64,000 nucleotides of DNA from the NCBI GenBank assembly GCA_037013685.1, contig CM072906.1:1178001-1242000 (forward strand), given 5' to 3'. The stretch's first letter is position 1. Every line of letters begins with the position of its first letter. Of this stretch, positions 46,798-59,178 are shown piece by piece. The position numbers were made by a program, and so were the translations under genes. The notes under the pieces were generated by a model. It was not told where the DNA came from, made no database searches, and saw only the letters and a program-made list of their open reading frames with translations. The DNA is from Acridotheres tristis (taxonomy: Eukaryota; Chordata; Aves; Passeriformes; Sturnidae).

Positions 46798-49035
46798 TTC
46801 TGTACCACAATCCACCCCTCCTGCCTGACCCTCTCATCCCTGCATGTGCTCAAGGTGATCAGGAATATTCTCCAGTGCTACCAACCTGCTCGAGTGCCTT
46901 TTTCCTCTCAGAGAGGGAATATTGGTGTTTCTGGCTACTGCAGCATCTGGCAGCATTCATCCCCCTTTTCCTCAAAACTGACCCTTGTCACTTCAGCCTA
47001 GCAGCAGACAGCTCTGGCTACCAGAACCCTTTAATTCTATGGATCCATGGTTAAGTGGAATGCCAGGATGCTCTGGATTTATTCTTCTGGATACACTTGT
47101 CCTCAGTTCTCAAATTATTGATGGAAACATTACCATGAGAAACCCAGAATCCAAACTACCAAGCTGAACGTGCTCAGGGGTTAGTGCTGATTTAGCATCA
47201 ACCACAATTCAGACTTGAAAAAAAGACTGCAGGACTATGAAATTTGAAATTTGGAGTTTCACTTTTTAAATCTGTGAGAGGCTTCCCTGGAGGAAAGGCA
47301 GGAAAAACAGTGACCCTGATGCACTGCTATGCACTGCAGGAACTTCAAAGTGAGTAGTTTAGTTCAACTTAGTTAATTTGCATGGGTGAAAAAGTAAGTT
47401 CTGAGCCTCAGAACCCACAGCTGGGGGCTCTGGGTGGTGGGGACAGCCCCTGAAGGCACTGCAAGCCTTGGCAATTACTCTCCACACCTTCTTCTAGGGA
47501 TTAAAACAAGCACTGAACTCCTGAACCCGAGGTGCTAAAATGGCATTTGAGCAGTCTGACCTTGCCCCCACCGCAGGGGCCTTAGGACAAATCCCTTTTA
47601 TCTAAAACTGACCAGTTTGCTGCAGGTCAGGGCTTTTGGAGGGGAGCATTTACTGAATCTCATTTCTGACCCAGGGAAAGTTTTTTCTCTGTGGCACATC
47701 ACCCCCATTACCCACTCGTGTCCCTCATCACTTCCCTAATTTCAGTACCAGGCAGATAAGGAGCAGATGGAACCGGGTTTTTTCTTGTGTTTTGTAGGGG
47801 GAAGGACAGGGCAAATAGAACACACAGAAATACAGCACCGAAGTAATACATGCATCGTGCTGCTCAAGGTTTCAGCTCCAAACTGCGGCTGGCAGCAGTT
47901 TGTGGTACTGGAAATTATCTTGCTAAAAAAAAAACAAACCAACAACAAAACATCCTTTCTAAAGGTCAGATTCTCAGGAGGATACATTTAGAAGGACAGT
48001 ACCACATCCTCTAGGCCAAATAATTTGTCATATTTTCAATACGTGCTTGGAAGGGATGTGCTGCTCATTTCAACTAGACCAGCCTCAAAGACCAATTGTT
48101 TCCAGACCAAGGCTTGTGAAACAGCCCATGTGCTACACCCCAAACCCCCCAAAACTCCCACTCTCTTTGCCAGCCCAGGCAGAGACTCTGCCAGCACAAG
48201 GAAAGTCCTGGGAGGGGAGGGGACACTGGAAAATATTCTGCATAAATTAGGGCTAAATGGGCATTTTTGGCTGTGCTTTGATGTCCCAGCATGGCTGTTC
48301 TTCCGTAACGCAGAGCAGAGATAAAAACTTCAGGATAAGAATATCTCACAGAAAAAAGGACAATATATGTTTACTAATTTTTCCAAAGGTCCCAGGGCTA
48401 ATTCCCCAATTTTGCACAGATTAATTAGAGTAATTAGTTAAGTCATTAACTGTAAGGTCTGTGAAGCACCGTGTTATTTTATTGTTCATTTGTACTCAAT
48501 GAGATCTTGACACATGACTGGGTTTCCTAAACACCACCTAGGTACAAATAACTAATGACAACAGCAATAAATGAATATATTTAAGGTGACTGCAAGACTC
48601 TGGGACAAGAGTCTGTTAATCAGCACAACTTTATCACCCTCAGCAGGGAGGTGAACCTGGCCTGAGGGCTCTGTGTGCCCCTGCCAAAGCACAGCAAAGG
48701 AGCCCCAAATTCCCTCGTGTTTGAGACTGGGATTATTGCATGGCAGAGACTGCAGGGACTGAACAGAATTTTACCAAATCTGCTTTTATCTTTTGCAATG
48801 TCAAAACTCTGATCTGCAGCCAATGCTGGCTGCTGTTCTGCTGACTTATTTTTAAACACTTGCCAGCGTGTTATAAAATGAACATCCCTCCCTTCCCCTC
48901 CCCAGGCTGGGGAGAGGAGCTGCTCCTCCTCCAGGAGCAAATCCCATCTGCTGCCTGCTCCTGGCACTCAGCACGTGGGGACAAGGCAGGAGCTGCTGCA
49001 TCCCACTGCACCAGGCACTCGGGGCTCAGCCAAAG

Positions 49036-49086
49036 CTCCAGCTGATCCTGGAGCCTTTTCCAACCTGGATAATTCTGTGAATCACC
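49036..49086 (+). mobile_element. Short CR1 3'-tail remnant
   Basis: CTGATCCTGGAGCCTTTTCC, then AACCTGGATAATTCTGTGAA, matches a terminal CR1 tail. Only about 50 bp is recognisable. Confidence 0.5.
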
Positions 49087-51299
49087 AGCAGCACTTTCAG
49101 GAGCACCCGAGGGGCAGCACGTGCCCATTCCTTGGTATCACTCATGGAACGTCCTCGTGTGAGCTGACTGGAGTTTGTGCTGTAAATAACATTTCCTCTT
49201 ATTGTCCACCTTAATGCCCACACCCCCAGCATTTCCATCAACCTCCTACAGAGGCAATGAAATCCCAAACACTGGGACTGTGTGTGAGCTCAGCACCACA
49301 GAGTTCGTGCTGCACAGGAATGTCTGTCCACAGAGCAGCAGGAAAAATGCTTCCCATATGGACTCTGAAATAAATATAGGACCACTGTGGCCCTCATCCC
49401 ATAATTCCCCATATGTTACATGCCTGTAATTGTCTGCAGAAAGTTACTTGCTCTTTATGTTAAAAAAAAACAAACCAAACAACAAAACACCAAAAACCTG
49501 CTGTGCATATTTCTGGCATTTCTTCAGCATGGTTTTGAATTCTGGATTAGGCCATGCATTAGTCAAATGAAATAATAAACAGCTGAAAATCATTCCATGA
49601 GGTCTAATCCTATCTTAAGGATAAGTTTATATCTTAGACTTAGTTATCAAGTACTGAGTCCTATTTTCTGCTATTAATTAACAGAAAAGAAAAAAAAAAA
49701 TTTATGCTGGTGAAAGTTTTCAGGAAATCACAATTAATGGCCAGGGAAAAAAAATCAGTGGTTTTCTTCTCAGGTTTGATCCCCTACTCAGAGTAATGTG
49801 GCCACTGCTGCCCTGCCTAAAATAAGCACATCATGTTTTCATTCACATGATTCCCTATTCTGTGAAATTTAAACAAAATCCATGTGTTGGCAGCAGCTAC
49901 CAAATACCTCATGGCCCAAACCACCAGCAGCAGCTCCAGTTCTTGCCTCCCTCCAGCACACCACCCTTCCAGGCCATGTGCTCTGCAAAGCCCCACTGGA
50001 GTACCAGCACATGGCTGCAATGACCAGAGCAAGGGGGAAAATCAATCCCCAAGGATGCTGTGCCCTGGGTTTGGTGCAAAAGCTGACATTTGGGTGCAGC
50101 CAGCTGAGCTGGAAAACCCCAGAGCTCTTTGGAATCAAATGGATTCAAACTCTCAGAGTTCTGAGCTCAGTATTACCCAGCACATGGGGCAGGCTGAGGA
50201 GTCTGGTGGGCCCTTCCTTCCCATCAGGGCTGGATGACACCTCTGGATGGATAATTCTGAATCCCACCCAACAGCCTGGGATCCTTCATTTCCTTGGGCT
50301 GAGGTTATTTTTAATCCCCAACTGTTTAAGCTAAATGTAGAGCAGGTATTCCCCCCTGCCCCACCACCAAAATTAGAGGCAAGTGATCCATGACCCTTCA
50401 CAAATCCTTGGTATCACACATGCTGCAGAAATATGGAGAAATCAGTGATTTCATAGGATGAGTTTTCCCCTGGAAGTCCTGCTCATTTTCTAACATCTCA
50501 ATCCATCTGTGCCACCCTTTTAAAAATCCAGCCATCCAACAGATCCAGCCAGGGCAATGCTATCACAAGCACTAAATAAAAGCCCAATAATATTAGAGCA
50601 GTGCCTTTCACAGGCAGCAAGACGTGATTAAGATAAGAAAGGTGAAGAATGCCCAGAGATTCAGGGAAGAGCAGCCACAGGGATGTTTGCTGGAGCAGAT
50701 CCAGCAGCACCACACAGCCCAGCTATCTCCCATGTCATCACCCATCAGATTGCTGGAGCACATCACAGCCTGTCACACACTCCCAGCACAGCCCCCACGT
50801 CTCTCCAGCAGCACATTTGTCATCCTGGGAGCTCTTCACTCATCTCTGCTTCATCTTATGCCTGTGCATGATGCTCACACGTGCCACAGCAACCTGCAGA
50901 CACTTAAGTCCTCGAAGCAACAGATTTTCCTTCCCACTGAGGCAGCACAAATGAGTTTGTTACGTTGACTGGAGCTCAGTGCAAACAGCAAAGAGCCTGG
51001 CTGCATATAAAACACAGAGCCAGAGCCAGCTGGGGCTGAGGGGCTCTCTCTTACTGACCATCTCTGCATGTTTCCAGTCTGATAAAGAAAGACATTAAAA
51101 AGGTTTCCCACCCTCAGGCCAAATGAGAGCTCTGCTTTAGGCATATTACACACTATTAACATATGGAGTGAGAATTTCCAGCCAAGAACCTGCAGCCAGG
51201 TGTTTAAGGGTATTTAGACTCCAGTTTCCACCAACTTCACTGTAAGTTAAATCATATTTTACTTAAATCACGAGTACTCTAGAGTTCACTAAGTGTTTG

Positions 51300-51417
51300 G
51301 ACATCTCTCTCAGGCACAGCATGGGATTCCTGGGGTGTCTGTGCAGGGCCAGGAGTGGGGCTTGGATGATCTTTGTGGGTCCCTCCCAGCTCAGGAGAGT
51401 CTCTGATTCTATAATTG
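51300..51417 (+). mobile_element. CR1 LINE 3'-end fragment
   Basis: GGGGTGTCTGTGCAGGGCCA, then GGATGATCTTTGTGGGTCCC and CAGCTCAGGAGAGTCTCTGA ending TTCTATAATTG. Confidence 0.85.
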
Positions 51418-51647
51418 AAAAGAGAAGTGATCGATGAGGATCTCTCGCCTGAGGCCACAGGAGACAACTGGAAAGAGCAGAACACCAGTTTGTCCCACAG
51501 CAAACTTAACTGGTGACAGTCTTTCCTCCTGGTACATGTGGGACCTTGGGGGCCCAAAAGGAGACATTTCAGACGCCATCTGTGTGCCATTGCCAGGGGA
51601 TCCCAGCTGCACCTGACCCCCACAGCTCTGCATGCTTTTCCCATGCT

Positions 51648-51692
51648 GCCATGGCAGGGACACCTTCCACTATCCCAGGGTGCTGCAAGCCC
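51648..51692 (-). mobile_element. Short CR1 remnant
   Basis: GCCATGGCAGGGACACCTTC, then CACTATCCCAGGGTGCTGCA, is the reverse complement of the common CR1 3' segment. Confidence 0.6.
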
Positions 51693-51784
51693 TGGCATTA
51701 AACACCCAAATCGATTTCATACGAGCTGTACCCATCCTGCCCAGCCTGTTTTGGTCGTTGCCTGGCTGGGCCATTTTCCTGTAC

Positions 51785-52195
51785 CAAGTGACAGAATCCC
51801 AGGCTGGGCCAGGCTGGAAGGGAGCACCGAGGGTCACTGGTGCCACCTCCCTGCTCAGGCAGGGCCATCCCAGAGCACAGGGCACAGGATTGTGTCCATG
51901 TGGCTCTGGAATATCCCCGCTGAGGGACACTCCAGCCCCTCCCTGGGCAGCCTGTTCAGGTTGGGCACTGCCCAGGGCAGTAGTTCTGCCTCCTGTGCAG
52001 GGGCAATTGCTGGGCTCAGTCCCTGCCCGTTCCTCTGGTGCCACTGCTGGGCCCTGGAGCAGAGCCTGGGCCCTGCTCTGGCCCTCCCTGCACACAGGGA
52101 CACCCAGGGCTGAGGGTCCCTCTCAGCTGGGGCTGCTCTCCAGCCTGAACAGCCCCAGCTCCCTCAGCCTTTCCTCATTAGAGAGATGCCCTCAT
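51785..52195 (-). mobile_element. CR1 LINE fragment, inverted partner of the copy at 54430-54830
   Basis: Starts near GAATCCCAGGCTGGGCCAGG and continues through GGGCCATCCCAGAGCACAGG, CCTCCCTGGGCAGCCTGTTC and CCCCAGCTCCCTCAGCCTTT. About 400 bp is the near-exact reverse complement of the plus-strand copy 2.2 kb to the right. An 82-codon open frame translates identically in both. Confidence 0.92.
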
Positions 52196-54139
52196 TACTG
52201 AACTTAACACTGAAGATGTGATTAAATAGGTCTGAGTCTTAAACCACTTCTATGGACCAATGAAATGAACAGTGGGACACCTGTACAGGCAAGAAAGGAA
52301 ACCCAATGCCTGGCTAAAAGAGAGGCCCTTGGATTGGTACCTGCTGCCAGTTGTACCTGGAAAAGACACCCCCACGTTTCCTTTCAGTAAGGGCTGACAG
52401 TTTTTCCAGGGGAGAACACGATCCATTCCAGCCCTGCTTCCTGCCCACAGAACATTGCCTGGCATTGGGGGAAACTTCCTGTGCTCAGCATCCTCACAAA
52501 TCAAGGCCAGGATCTGACAGGGAAACACCTGCAGCTCCGTGATCCATGGTGTCAGGCTGGAAATAGCTCATCCACTCCATTCAGGTACTGAAGAGATGGA
52601 TGCTGGAGAGGTTTAACTGTGCCCTTGATATCCCAGCCTGTAATGAGTTTTTGAAGTGACTGTAAGTCTGAGGGAAGGCACAGCAATGACACTCTTGGAA
52701 ACCTGGATGCTGACAAGCATTGTCCCAGGAGCCAGGAACTTTCAGGGTTGAAACCTGCACTTTGAAGGCAGCTGGATAATTCAGGAATTGGGGAGCAAAG
52801 CAATGGACAGGAGAGATGGGATGTGCTTACCCCAAATGACAAAATGCTCATTTGTGTGGAAGGGCTTCACTGCATCTGCACTTTCTCCTGCTCTGGTCAA
52901 AGGGTGGAAAGGGAAAAGCAAGGGAAAATAGAAAATGAGAGGAAAAGGGAAAAGCAGGGGGGAAAAAAGGGAGATGGGAAAAAAGGGAGAGGTGAGGAGC
53001 TAGAACCCAGGAGCAGTGGTAAATCCTTTGAGGTTTGCAGTCTAAAAGGAGCCAAGATTTCATGTGAGCTTCAGGGCCAAGGACACACTGGGCTCCATAA
53101 TGACCCAAAGTGTCACCAGTGATTCTCCCTCCTTGCTTTTCCTCTCTAATTTAACTAAAACTACCTTTGCCCACACCTTGGACTCCAGCCCTGCCTGTCG
53201 TGGTGGATTCCACAAGTCCCCCAGACTTCTGTGCTGACACTGAAGTCAGTGTCCAGAGATCCTCTGCAGGACCAGAACCAGAAGCACTGGTCCAGCAGCT
53301 GCTTTTGGCTACATATTTTTGTTTCATTTCAAAAACATGAGTATTCCCATGGCATTCAACACAGCATCTGCCCCTGGACTTCAACTGCAAACAAAGAATC
53401 AAAGTCCCTAAAAGCCACCTGTGTGTTCAAGGCGATACAGATACCTTGTACAAAAGGCATGAAGCACTTGTTTAACCTCAAACACATCCCTAGGAGCAGG
53501 ATTAACACCAAAGAAAGAAACAAGAAAAAACCTCAAACTGTAACAGGGTCAAATGGAACAGCAAGTGCTGCTGTAATGGGAAGGGCAGCAAATGAAAATA
53601 TGTGGCCTTTAACAAGGTACCATGGGTAAGACAGAAGGACAAAATAAAGGCACCAGCATCACTGACTGCTGCTGGAAAATTGCCTTTCTGCTTCAGTGCT
53701 GTGTACAAATCACAGTATCTGTCCCAGGGCCGCAGACCTAATTTGGTACAAAAGCAGACATGAATATGCTTAAATAATTCAGGGCAAAAATCTAAAGAAT
53801 ATGGGCTGCCTTGGGTACTTCCTGACATTCATCTTCAAGACACGAAAGAGGCCAAACAACTGGTGACTGGTGTAGTTGGCCTCATCAGCTCTGTCTCTGC
53901 CCTCACACAGATGAACGTCACAGCAGATCCAGCGTGCCGTGTGTTATCCCGGGGGTGGCTGTCACATCCCTGCTCAAATCCACATCAGCCAGCTCAATAA
54001 ATGAACCTGCTCTGGGGCAAGCCTGACACACCAGCTTCTGCCTCGGAGCAACTCTATTAAATATCTTTCTGAGGTAGGAAAGAGTAATAGGAGAGAAAGC
54101 TCTGGTACTATTTTTATTACTAATTATAATTACTATAAC

Positions 54140-54835
54140 CTTTAGATGGGAGGGAGAGAAGGGCAGAGAAGAACTGTCTGAAGTTCAGCAAAGTTCAAAT
54201 GCAGGTTGTGCACCTGGGGAGGAACAATCCCAGGCACTGGCACAGGTTGGGGGGGAGCAGCTGGAGCAGCTCTGGGGAGAAGGAGCTGGGAGTTCATGGT
54301 GGACTGTGAGCTGTCCCTGAGGGTCCTGGGGACAAGAGGACAAGTGTCCAGCTCTGGATCCTCAGCACAGCAGGGACAGGGAGCTCCTGGAGCGGGGCCA
54401 GCACAGGCTGTGAGGATGAGGAGGGCCTGGAGCATCTCGGTGCCCAGGAAAGGCTGAGGGAGCTGGGGCTGTTCAGGCTGGAGAGCAGCCCCAGCTGAGA
54501 GGGACCCTCAGCCCTGGGTGTCCCTGTGTGCAGGGAGGGCCAGAGCAGGGCCCAGGCTCTGCTCCAGGGCCCAGCAGTGGCACCAGAGGAACGGGCAGGG
54601 ACTGAGCCCAGCAATTGCCCCTGCACAGGAGGCAGAACTTCTGCCCTGGGCAGTGCCCAACCTGAACAGGCTGCCCAGGGAGGGGCTGGAGTGTCCCTCA
54701 GCGGGGATATTCCAGAGCCACATGGACACAATCCTGTGCCCTGTGCTCTGGGATGGCCCTGCCTGAGCAGGGAGGTGGCACCAGTGACCCTCTGTGCCCC
54801 CTTCCAGCCTGGCCCAGCCTGGGATTCCATGGGTA
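54140..54835 (+). mobile_element. CR1 LINE 3' fragment, about 700 bp
   Basis: Runs from GGGCAGAGAAGAACTGTCTG through AAATGCAGGTTGTGCACCTG, CCAGGAAAGGCTGAGGGAGC and GGGCAGTGCCCAACCTGAAC to GGCCCAGCCTGGGATTCCAT. It is one of the three longest CR1 pieces in the window. Its right-hand 400 bp is the inverted match of 51785-52195. Confidence 0.9.
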
Positions 54836-55837
54836 CAGTGAGGTGCCCCTGCTTTCTGCAGGAAAAGGAAGCCTCAGGCACAGAGGCTGGGAATTTTAGT
54901 ACTGGATCCCTAAAACTGGGCTCTTAGAGCTATGGTGTGAGGGCAGAGATTTCCAAAGACACCTGAGAATGTTAAATGCTTTGATTTTTCCAAAGGTTAC
55001 TAGAATTGTAATTCTGCAGGAACTTGGGGATCTCTTTATCTCAATACACTGCCAAGCAGCTCTACTGATGAACTTCATTTAAGCTAATGCAACTAAGCCT
55101 ACCTTCTGTAAAACAGTAAGTCTCACTGATTTCTCATAAAATCTGGCCTTCAGTCCACGCAGGTTCTTTGGAAAACATTGCCTTTGATTCCTCTTGATGT
55201 CATCGAATGTTCTGCCCTTGAAAATCTCTTCCTTACATTGTCCAAACCAAGCACTTCCAAATCCTGCTTTCTGTGTATCTGAAAGACTGACATTGTTCTT
55301 CCTCCAGCATGAGTTATGTTATTCCTTATCAGCTGCACTTGCAAGATCTGTATTTTGTTAAATAGGAGTATTAGTGAAGATTAAAAGGTGTGTTACGAAA
55401 AACTACCAACGTGCAGATGCAAGACAGGATAAGGAAAGTGATTTTTCCCTTGCAGTGACTTTAATATAAATATTTTGTTTATGTTAATGTAATTATGTTA
55501 ATGTAAACAGTGGAACATCAGCCTTGACAAGAGCAGAACAAATCAGGAGGGGTGCCACAGCCCCTGTGGAGCACAAGGAGCTTTATGGGGCCCAAGTTGT
55601 TGAGCATGAATCAACTCCCAGGCACAGGGGGTCCCAAATGACCCCGGGGTGTGCAGCACCGTCCATGTGTGGCCATAAACAATCCCTTGTCCAGTGTTCC
55701 TGAACATCAGGCAGCCCAGGCAGAATTTAAATTATGAGCCAAACAATTGAATCCAGCTCCAGCCCCATGTGGAAGAGCACAAGCCATGCTCTGTGCTCGA
55801 CTTCTGCTCCCCAGGCTTTAGCAAGTGTTAATGCACG

Positions 55838-55988
55838 ACCCTGGAAGTGTCCAAGGCCAGGCTGGACGGGGCTTGGAGCCATCTGGGATAGTGGAAGGGG
55901 TCCCTGCCCATGGCAGGGGCCTGGAACAAGCTGAGCTTTAAGGTCCCTTCTAACACCAAGCAGGCTGAGGTTGGATGATTCTGTGAAA
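55838..55988 (+). mobile_element. CR1 LINE 3'-end fragment
   Basis: ACCCTGGAAGTGTCCAAGGC, then GGACGGGGCTTGGAGCCATC, GGGGTCCCTGCCCATGGCAG and a tail ending GATGATTCTGTGAAATT. Confidence 0.9.
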
Positions 55989-57309
55989 TTCAGCTCCAGA
56001 GAGGAGCTCACACCCCCACCAGGGCACTGTCCTTACTCAGGGTCCCCTCTCCAGCACTTCCCCCTGCCTGAAGGCACCTGCAGGCACAGAGGGTCACCAG
56101 AGGAAAGCTGGAAGGGTTCACAGGGTACAGAGGGGCCAGAGCAGAGATGCCCACGGCTGGAGCATTGAAAAGAGCACTGGTGTGGCCTGCAGGAACCAAA
56201 GTGTTGGGATCCACCACCAAAACAATTGTTCCACTCATCGGCTTCTGTGGTGGAGAGACCCTCCCCTCCTTGCCAGGATAAAGATGTGAGGCCATCACGC
56301 AGAGAGGACACAGGGAGCTGAGCTCTGGCTGAGCTCTGGGAGGTCGGCATGCAGGTTAAGGTGAGCATGTGGAGCTGCCTGGCCCTGCCTGCCCCTCCTC
56401 TCCCTCCCAGCCAGGGAGGAAGGCAGTTCGGATGCTGTGCTCCAGGAACGCGGCTGATCAGCACACGTTTCCCTCCTGAAAACAGAGACAAAACCAATTC
56501 CTAACAGCCCCAAATGTCCTGGGCATATAATATAGAGTCAGCCAAGGTTCAGCTAGTGGCAGAGGGTGATATAAATCAGGATTGAGCCTCTCCCATGGGT
56601 CTGCTGGCTCATCTTACCACTACACCTGCCTGGAACACCCTGCTGAACCACCCTCATTAACCATCCCCTTTGTGCAGCGCTGCATTCATCCACGAGCTGT
56701 TAAATGGAAAAGAAATGCATTGATCTTCAGGATTTACAATTACAGCCCAGCACAAAGCTGGGTTTATTAGGTGAACCAAGCCTGCACACGTACAAAAAAC
56801 GACTGTCTGTGAGCTACACTTATAAAAGACATCCATTTCCTTGGGAGGCCCGGGCAGTTACAGACCACACAACACTCCTGTGCATTAGTTAAAGAGCCTG
56901 CAAGCCTCCAGCAGCATCAGTTTGCCCTGATGGAGATGTTCCTACCCAGTGTCACCAAATGAGGTTTACTGAATCATTCTGCAGAACTCAGCAGAGCCAC
57001 GTCCCCTCCTCAGTTCAAACCCACACAGAAAGGCTCCCAGCCCCAGCAATCTCTGCAGGCTCCCAGACATGGTGGTTTCAACCACAACATTATTGCATTT
57101 CTCTGTGAACACTGCTGGATTACCACAGTTAAGTTCTGTGGTTGGATTTTTAAAGCAGATCATTAATTTTTCTATAAAACACACATCTAAAACCTTTACA
57201 CTGTGACAAAAAGTCTCAACCAAAGACCCAGCTAAACCATTTTCATAAACATAAGCATGTAAGAGCTGGGTCCTGCACTGGGGTCACAACAACCCCATGG
57301 AACAACAAC

Positions 57310-57985
57310 CCCACAGGTTGGGGCAGAGGGGCTGGAAAATGCCCAGTGGGAAAGGACCTGGGGGTGCTGGTGACAGGCTGAACATGAGCCCAGGTGTGCC
57401 CAGGCGACCAAAAAGGCCAATGGCCCCTGGGCTGTGCCACAGGACCAGGGCAGTGACCATCCCTCTGTGCTGGCACTGCTGAAGCACCTTGAGTGCTGTG
57501 CTCAGTTTTGGGCTCCTCATGACAAAAAAACACGTTGAGGGGCTGGAGCGTGTCCAGGGAAGGGAACAGAGCTGGGAAGGGTCTGGAGCCCCAGGAGAGG
57601 CTGAGGGAGCTGGGAAGGGGCTCAGCCTGGAGAAAAGGAGGCTCAGGGGGCCCTTGTGGCTCTGCACAACTCCCTGACAGGAGGGGACAGCCGGGGGGGT
57701 CGGGCTGTGCTCCAGGGAACAGGGACAGGAGGAGAGGGAACGGCCTCAGGCTGGGCCAGGGGAGGTCAGGGTGGGCACCAACAGGAATTTCCCCATGGGA
57801 AGGGTGGTCAGGCCTTGGCAGGGGCTGCCCAGGGAGGTTTGGAGTGCCCATCCCTGGAGGTACCCAGGGAAGGGCTGGATGTGGCATCAGTGCTCTGGGC
57901 TGGGGACAAGGTGGGGATTGGACACAGGTTGAACTTGATCTTGGGATTTTCCAGCCTTAATGACTCCATTAATGTTCATGATTCC
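57310..57985 (+). mobile_element. CR1 LINE 3' fragment, about 680 bp
   Basis: It includes GAGCCCAGGTGTGCCCAGGC, AAAAAGGCCAATGGCCCCTG, GGCTGGAGCGTGTCCAGGGA and CTGACAGGAGGGGACAGCCG, and ends near TTTTCCAGCCTTAATGACTC. The region from 57537 to 57940 closely matches 25975-26390. The solo LTR begins 62 bases after its right end. Confidence 0.9.
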
Positions 57986-58471
57986 ATGAGCAATTCTGCT
58001 GCAGAGTGCCCTGGGGACAACCACAGCACTCCTGAAGATGCTCTTCTGTCTTGGTTTGAAAGACAGGTGTTTGGTAGGGAAGGCAGGATCTTTTTTTGGA
58101 ATGAAGAATGTAAACACTTCCTTTCTGAATTATTATAATTTTGAAATTAAGGGGCTCTCAGGTAAAGATATGAGGATAGGAATAGCAGTTCTTTACTAGT
58201 ACGTGTAACAAGGTAAACAAACAACAACAACAATGGAATTAATAACAAAGAGCCCCAGGGAGCCCGTGGCAGCCCCAGGGACAGGAGGGAGGAGAGGATT
58301 TGGCTCACCCAGCCCTGGGGTCGGTCCCGGGGCCCTGCAGGACCCTGAGCAGCACCGAGCTGGAAGGGCAGGAATGAGCAGAAATCCCGGGCTGGGCCAG
58401 GAGATGGATCAGAAACTCGGGACAGGACCTGAACTGCGGGTCCTGGCAGGGCAGGGGCTGTGGGGCTGCAG

Positions 58472-58648
58472 AGCAGAGAGAGAAACCCAGAGAGAGAAAC
58501 CAGAGAGAGAAAGCCAGAGAGAGAAACCAGAGAGAGAAACCCAGAGAGAGAAACCAGAGAGAGAAACCCAGAGAGAGAGAAACCCAGAGAGAGAAACCCA
58601 GAGAGAGAAACCCAGAGAGAGAAACCCAGAGCAGAGAAACACAGAGCA
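58472..58648. repeat. 12-16-bp minisatellite (GAGAGAAACCCA-type) inside the LTR
   Basis: The unit GAGAGAAACC(C)AGA repeats about 13 times with single-base length variation. It forms the first of two adjacent tandem arrays in the LTR. Confidence 0.93.
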
Positions 58649-58695
58649 GGGCGGAGGAGCAGCAGGGTTGGGACAGCCCATCCCGAGCAGGGCAG

Positions 58696-59178
58696 GAATG
58701 GGGGATCAGGGCAGGGATGGGATCAGGGCAGGGATGGGATCAGGGCAGGGATGGGATCAGGGCAGGGATGGGGGATCAGGGCAGGGATGGGATCAGGGCA
58801 GGGGTGGGGGATCAGGGCAGGGATGGGATCAGGGCAGGGATGGAGGATCAGGGCAGGGATGGAGGATCAGGGCAGGGATGGAGGATCAGGGCAGGGATGG
58901 AGGATCAGGGCAGGGATGGGGGATCAGGGCAGGGATGGGGGATCAGGGCAGGGATGGGGGATCAGGGCAGGGATGGGGGATTAGGACAGGGATGGGGGAT
59001 CAGGGCAGGGATGGGGGATCAGGGCAGGGATGGAGGATCAGGGCAGGGATGGGGGATCAGGGCAGGGATGGGGGATCAGGCAGGGATGGGGGATCAGGGC
59101 AGGGATGGGGGATCAGGGCAGGGATGGAGGATCAGGACAGGGATGGGGGATCAGGCAGGGATGGGGGATCAGGGCAGG
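58696..59178. repeat. 17-19-bp G-rich minisatellite inside the LTR, about 25 copies
   Basis: The unit is GATCAGGGCAGGGATGG, extended to 19 bp by GG or AG. About 25 copies occur with very few substitutions (GATTAGGACAGGG, GATCAGGCAGGG). Each unit has two or three G-runs of three or more, so the plus strand fits the G-quadruplex pattern throughout. It produces stop-free frames. Confidence 0.95.

Noticed and set aside
46404..47054. Frames of about 150-205 codons with Leu-Pro-Phe-Pro-Ser or Gly-Arg-Glu-Gly-Lys repeats
   Set aside because: Produced by the CCCTT array on either strand.
47920..49500. A-rich stretches at 47924 and 49460 that look like poly(A) tails of retrocopies
   Set aside because: Neither is preceded by a recognisable transcript or SINE, nor flanked by target duplications; treated as low-complexity DNA.
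52896..52995. Purine-rich patch as a third pentanucleotide array
   Set aside because: Irregular G/A runs with no fixed period.
51670..54927. Identical 82-codon frames on opposite strands, suggestive of a duplicated gene
   Set aside because: Both sit in CR1 3' fragments; no start context or domain, and the identity is explained by the repeat.
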